NCBI RefSeq assembly: GCF_002042965.1
Contig: NZ_MZNT01000003.1
Location: forward strand, 248,001-312,000
Length of the DNA stretch: 64,000 nt
Direction of reading: 5' to 3'
Origin: Paenibacillus sp. 32352
GTDB taxonomy: Bacteria; Bacillota; Bacilli; Paenibacillales; NBRC-103111
Part shown: in pieces, positions 60,587 through 64,000 of the stretch
How the letters are laid out: the number at the start of each line of letters is the position of its first letter
Numbering within the stretch: position 1 is the first letter of the stretch
The notes under the pieces: generated by a model
Seen by the model: only the letters and a program-made list of their open reading frames with translations
Told to the model about the DNA's origin: nothing
Database searches by the model: none
Made by a program: the position numbers and the translations under genes

Positions 60587-61367
60587 AACCTGGCTGCACC
60601 GAGTGAATCCGAGCTTCAAGCTGCTGCTGTCTCTGGCCTTGTTCTTTGTCCTTCTCTTCACGGACAATCTTAATGTTCTGGTCAATCTGACCCTTGCCCA
60701 GCTGATTCTTCTGCTGTGCTTTTCGGGACAGCCTCTGCACCGGCTGCTGCTGATGTTCCTGCCGTTCGGACTGCTCTTCGTATCGTCCTCCATGTCCATG
60801 ATGCTGTTCGGAAAAGGAGACACGACATGGATTCATTGGGGATTGATTCGGGTTACGGAGGAGAGCTTCTACCGCGGGCTTCATATCGGCTTGAAGACCG
60901 TCAACATGGCGCTCACAGGATTGACGTTTGCATTGACGACAAGGCCCGTCGCCTTGTTCTACTCGCTGATGCAGCAGTGCAAGCTGCCTGCGAAATTCGC
61001 TTACAGCTTTATGGCCGCCTTGCGGCTGATTCCCATCATGGCTGCCGAATTCCAGACGCTCGGCATGGCGCTGAAGGTGCGCGGCGTTAAAAGGCGCGCA
61101 GGTTTAGGAGGCGTGTATGAGACGCTAAGGCTCTACGCGATCCCTCTGCTGGCGCAGAGCATCCGCCGGGCGCAGCGTATTGCGGTTGCGATGGAGGCCA
61201 AGCGCTTCTCGGCTTCGCGCCATCGTACATTTTATTATCGGATCGGATTTTCCCAGCGCGATGTCTATTTGCTTTTCTATTTGGCGGTGACGGTGTGCGC
61301 TGCTCTGTATTTGGGCCAGCATTTTCCTTATTTCCATGTAGGAGATGTAAGGTATAAAGTCGTCTGA
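60561..61367 (+). CDS. ykoC: ECF transporter T component YkoC
   Basis: A 268-residue membrane protein that links the ATPase to the S subunit. Seen: WLHRVNPSFKLLLSLALFFV, LILLLCFSGQPLHRLLLMFL, AALRLIPIMAAEFQTLGMAL, and RRAQRIAVAMEAKRFSASRH, containing the basic coupling-helix motifs of EcfT proteins. GTG 60561 follows AAGGAAGTGAAGG and overlaps ykoD. It is followed by tenA after 42 bases, on the same TPP-controlled transcript. Confidence 0.93.
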   Translation: MDNLLAYDETWLHRVNPSFKLLLSLALFFVLLFTDNLNVLVNLTLAQLILLLCFSGQPLHRLLLMFLPFGLLFVSSSMSMMLFGKGDTTWIHWGLIRVTEESFYRGLHIGLKTVNMALTGLTFALTTRPVALFYSLMQQCKLPAKFAYSFMAALRLIPIMAAEFQTLGMALKVRGVKRRAGLGGVYETLRLYAIPLLAQSIRRAQRIAVAMEAKRFSASRHRTFYYRIGFSQRDVYLLFYLAVTVCAALYLGQHFPYFHVGDVRYKVV

Positions 61368-61409
61368 TCTTGACGATAGGATGTAAGCAAAATTAAAGGA
61401 GGAACTGCC

Positions 61410-62078
61410 ATGAAATTTTCACAAGAGCTGCGTCAAGCAGTGGAGGACAGCTGGAATGCAAGCTTTCATCATCCGTTCGTTCAAGGAATTGCTAACGGCA
61501 CCCTGCCGCTTCAATGCTTCCGTTATTATGTGCTGAACGATGCTTACTACTTATCCCAATTCGCCCGTGTACAGTCCCTGGGCGCAGCCAAAGCGGCCGA
61601 CCTTGCCACATCTAACCGGATGACCGTTCACGCTCAAGGAACTTACAATGCGGAGCTGTCACTTCACGAAACATTCTGCAAACGAATGGGCATTACGGCC
61701 GAAGAACGTGCCGCGTTTCAGCCGGCGCCGACCGCTTACGCCTATACATCGCATATGCAGCGGGTAGCCTATAACGGGCATCTGGGCGACATTATCGCCG
61801 TGATTTTGCCGTGCTACTGGCTGTATTACGAAATCGGCGAGAAGCTTCAGGGATCAACCCCGGAGGAGCCGATCTACCGCGAATGGATTGAGGCTTACGG
61901 CGGCGAATGGTTCCGGGAGCTGGTGCAGGAGCAGATCGATCGTCTGGACTCTATTGCCGCAGAGGTATCGCAGGCCGACCGCGATCGGATGAAGCAGCAT
62001 TTTGTGATAAGCAGTCATTATGAATATTTATTCTGGGAAATGGCTTATACGCTTGAAGCGTGGCCAGCCTATAAATAA
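61410..62078 (+). CDS. tenA: aminopyrimidine aminohydrolase (thiaminase II)
   Basis: A 222-residue all-helical enzyme that hydrolyses 4-amino-5-aminomethyl-2-methylpyrimidine, a thiamine breakdown product, to the hydroxymethyl form for salvage. Seen: QAVEDSWNASFHHPFVQGIA, FRYYVLNDAYYLSQFARVQS, the nucleophile Cys in VILPCYWLYYEIGEKL, WIEAYGGEWF and the C-terminal Glu site YEYLFWEMAYTLE. AAAGGAGGAA precedes the ATG. With YkoEDC upstream, the operon forms a pyrimidine salvage route: uptake, then conversion to a thiamine precursor. Confidence 0.95.
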   Translation: MKFSQELRQAVEDSWNASFHHPFVQGIANGTLPLQCFRYYVLNDAYYLSQFARVQSLGAAKAADLATSNRMTVHAQGTYNAELSLHETFCKRMGITAEERAAFQPAPTAYAYTSHMQRVAYNGHLGDIIAVILPCYWLYYEIGEKLQGSTPEEPIYREWIEAYGGEWFRELVQEQIDRLDSIAAEVSQADRDRMKQHFVISSHYEYLFWEMAYTLEAWPAYK

Positions 62079-62251
62079 GAAAGAGTACCTGTATATCCCC
62101 TTGCGGTTAACAGTGAAAAGAGTTCATGCAATGCTGGACTTAACACTGTAGACCGGAGGGGATTTTTATGAGACGAGGAGCAATACTTTTTTGCGAATGA
62201 TAATGCTGTTTCAGGTCTCCTCCAAACATAAGAACTTGTGGGCATGTGCAC

Positions 62252-62938
62252 TTATTTTACAATCTCTATCAGGTATTCTAATTTATTTATTTCGTAAGTA
62301 GGTTTAAAGGATGTAGTATTTTCCTTGTGCTTTGGATTGAACCAACAAGTATCAATACCATAGTTAATTCCACCTTGAATATCAGAAGTCAACGAATCGC
62401 CTACCATTAGCACGTTGGATTTGTCTGTAATCTGAAGCTTATGAAAAGCATAATCAAAAATTTCTGTTTGTGGTTTTTGGAATCCAGTTAATTCAGAGAT
62501 AATAATATGTTCAAATTTACCTCCTATCGGGGAATTATTAATTCTAGATGTTTGTACATCAGTGAAACCGTTAGTAATAATTGCTAAGCGTTTATGCGAG
62601 AGATCTTTAATGACTTTTTCAGCTCCTTGGACGAGGTGCGATTGCTCTCCAAGAAACCCCAAATAATCTTGATTGAATAAAACTGCATCAATTTCAAGTT
62701 CATGTTCTAAAAATAATCTCTTAAATCTCTCTGAACCTAGTTCAACAAGGCTCAATTTTCCATTTTCTAATTCTCCCCATAACACTTTATTAATTTCTTG
62801 GTAACTCTTTTTGAACAGCCTTAAGCTATTTAATAGATTATATTTTTCAAGGACTTTTTTAAAAGCTTGTTTCTCCGATTTAGAAAAATCAAAAAGTGTA
62901 TCATCTATATCAAAAAATATAATATCGTAATTCTTCAT
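62252..62938 (-). CDS. HAD phosphatase, YjjG-like nucleotidase (AT-rich)
   Basis: A 228-residue HAD hydrolase close to the YjjG group, which dephosphorylates (deoxy)nucleoside monophosphates. Seen: motif I IIFFDIDDTLFDF, cap helices with FKKVLEKYNLLNSLRLFKK, motif II AIITNGFTDVQTSRI, motif III GFQKPQTEIFDYAF and motif IV VLMVGDSLTSDIQGG. The gene is much more AT-rich than its neighbours and favours A/T-ending codons, suggesting recent acquisition. It is flanked by non-coding sequence on both sides. YjjG-like activity is inferred from pattern only. Confidence 0.85.
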   Translation of the reverse strand: MKNYDIIFFDIDDTLFDFSKSEKQAFKKVLEKYNLLNSLRLFKKSYQEINKVLWGELENGKLSLVELGSERFKRLFLEHELEIDAVLFNQDYLGFLGEQSHLVQGAEKVIKDLSHKRLAIITNGFTDVQTSRINNSPIGGKFEHIIISELTGFQKPQTEIFDYAFHKLQITDKSNVLMVGDSLTSDIQGGINYGIDTCWFNPKHKENTTSFKPTYEINKLEYLIEIVK

Positions 62939-63261
62939 TTTGTCCCCCTATTTTCAAATCTAATTCATATATAAACTCCAAAATTGAGTTCTTTATATTA
63001 TGACCAAGCTGGTGATGAGAATCAACTAAAAATGGCTGACTTCATAATACGAAAGGGAACGATAGTTTTACTTCGCATTTGAAGTGATTCTCGTTTCCTC
63101 TACATGATGTTTTACAAAAAAATAGTTTATAGCTAACGTAATATTGGAGATAGCATCCTAATAAATTGAAAATGGAAGCGCACACACCCTGGTCCATTCA
63201 TCCAAGTCTAGGCAGCTGCCTGCAAGAGCTGCGGCGCAAAAAACGATGGGAGGCTGAGCGT
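62939..63261. other. 323-base AT-rich intergenic region
   Basis: Holds an imperfect hairpin GGGAACGA (63055-63062) / TCGTTTCC (63091-63098) with inner ACTTC/GAAGT. It also carries the leader of the DUF485 gene with GGGAGG at 63248-63253. No gene or clear promoter was recognised. The AT-rich part appears to belong with the HAD gene. Confidence 0.4.
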
Positions 63262-63567
63262 ATGAATGCCAAAGCGGTGGATTACAGTCGCATTGCCAAT
63301 TCTCCTCAATTTAAAGCTTTAATCGCAAGGAAAAAACGATTTCTAGTGCCGATGTCTATCTTTTTCTTCGCTTATTACTTCGCGCTGCCCCTTTTAACCT
63401 CCTATTCCAAAGTGCTGAATGCTCCGGCCTTTGGCTCGGTATCCTGGGCGTGGGTTTTCGCCTTTTCCCAATTCATTATGACTTGGGCGCTTTGTATCGC
63501 GTACTCCCGCAAGTCCAGCCAATATGATGCGATGATCGAGGAAATTACGAGAAATAACGCGTCTTGA
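63262..63567 (+). CDS. DUF485 family small membrane protein
   Basis: A 101-residue protein with two predicted membrane helices: [20 protein letters not shown] and [20 protein letters not shown]. The N-terminal [17 protein letters not shown] is the DUF485 hallmark. Such proteins are encoded before acetate or other monocarboxylate sodium symporters (YjcH before ActP), which is the arrangement here. ATG 63262 follows GGGAGG. The gene ends 43 bases before the symporter gene. Confidence 0.9.
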   Translation: MNAKAVDYSRIANSPQFKALIARKKRFLVPMSIFFFAYYFALPLLTSYSKVLNAPAFGSVSWAWVFAFSQFIMTWALCIAYSRKSSQYDAMIEEITRNNAS

Positions 63568-63610
63568 ATCGGGTAAACCGCACGGTGAAAAGCCGAAGGA
63601 GGAAAAAAGG

Positions 63611-64000
63611 ATGAATACGTCTGCATTCATATTATTTTTGGGGATTGTGGCCATCACCTTGATCATCACCTATTATGCGGCCAAAAAGACCAATTCGACG
63701 AACGAGTTTTATACGGCGGGCGGGGGATTGACGGGATGGCAGAACGGATGGGCGATTGCGGGAGATTATATGTCGGCAGCCTCGTTTCTCGGTATTGCGG
63801 GAACGATTGCTTTATCGGGGTTTGACGGCTTTTTCTACAGCATCGGCTTTCTTGTAGCTTATCTGGTCGTTCTATATCTGGTTGCTGAGCCGCTGCGCAA
63901 TCTTGGAAAATATACAATGGCGGATATGATCGCGGCAAGGTTTAACAATAAAAAGATTCGCGGGGTCGCAGCGTTGAACACGATTACGATCTCGATCTTT
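63611..64000 (+). CDS. sodium:solute symporter, cation acetate symporter-like (5' part)
   Basis: The first 130 residues of a sodium:solute symporter that runs past the window end. Seen: [20 protein letters not shown], the family motif [40 protein letters not shown], and [20 protein letters not shown]. These match ActP, which takes up acetate and similar monocarboxylates with sodium. Pairing with the DUF485 protein supports this. GAAGGAGG lies upstream of ATG 63611. Confidence 0.9.
   Translation, partial: MNTSAFILFLGIVAITLIITYYAAKKTNSTNEFYTAGGGLTGWQNGWAIAGDYMSAASFLGIAGTIALSGFDGFFYSIGFLVAYLVVLYLVAEPLRNLGKYTMADMIAARFNNKKIRGVAALNTITISIF

Noticed and set aside
62167..62200. Ten-codon frame MRRGAILFCE with a good GGAGGGG site after tenA
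   Set aside because: Too short to support without conservation or expression evidence; it may be chance sequence in the gap.

Overview
The window looks like a chromosomal segment of a spore-former-type Firmicute close to Paenibacillus. The basis is moderate GC, strong AGGAGG ribosome-binding sites, frequent TTG/GTG starts, sigma-A promoters, and many Bacillales/Paenibacillus families (GlpP, CcdC, CheX, VanW, YusU/DUF2573, YpsA, YkoEDC-TenA, SLH surface protein, MocR regulators). No rRNA, tRNA, prophage, CRISPR array or intact insertion sequence was seen. Species-level assignment is inference.

Layout. 1-6.1 kb: the end of a two-component system, then a glycerol-3-phosphate module (glpP, glpD, glpK) with a GlpP-type terminator/antiterminator leader before glpD. 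6.2-12.2 kb: housekeeping genes (PHP phosphatase, LysR, HAD, AlkD, SRPBCC, cysteine dioxygenase, AraC). 12.3-16.4 kb: a 1348-residue secreted beta-helix protein with carbohydrate-binding-type domains. 16.4-20.3 kb: palindromic intergenic repeats, an orphan HisG-like protein, an MFS transporter, CcdC and a zinc-ribbon protein. 20.3-24.4 kb (minus strand): one operon with a Tat-signal dehydrogenase subunit, an FAD/iron-sulfur GMC dehydrogenase, TatC, TatA and a lipoprotein cytochrome c, with four 40-bp hairpin repeats between tatC and tatA. 24.5-28.3 kb: a ykkC-like riboswitch, an ABC-2 exporter of three genes, and a VanW protein.

28.4-40.5 kb holds CheX, an SDR, a pentapeptide-repeat protein, a hydrolase, a DEVD-box helicase, VOC proteins, RsgA with an abnormal 5' end, a BmrA-type ABC exporter and an anchored FAD oxidoreductase. 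40.7-51.1 kb holds an SLH protein with internal repeats, ilvA, an aminotransferase, an isolated kduI, an MFS-YpsA pair and small conserved or unknown proteins. 51.2-58.0 kb has a divergent PNPOx-like/MocR pair, a copper-amine-oxidase-N/CAP protein, TagA, a fosmidomycin-resistance-type MFS protein and Psd. 58.2-62.1 kb is a TPP-riboswitch operon (ykoE-ykoD-ykoC-tenA). An AT-rich HAD gene follows, and the window ends inside a DUF485/acetate-type symporter pair.

The most distinctive signals are: (i) the self-contained Tat export plus respiratory dehydrogenase operon; (ii) the ykkC-like leader, whose sequence sits between known subclasses; (iii) a family of about 200-bp palindromes abutting terminators, whose central stem changes sequence but keeps pairing; (iv) the tandem hairpins inside the tat operon. 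All calls come from reading the sequence only; no database search was run.
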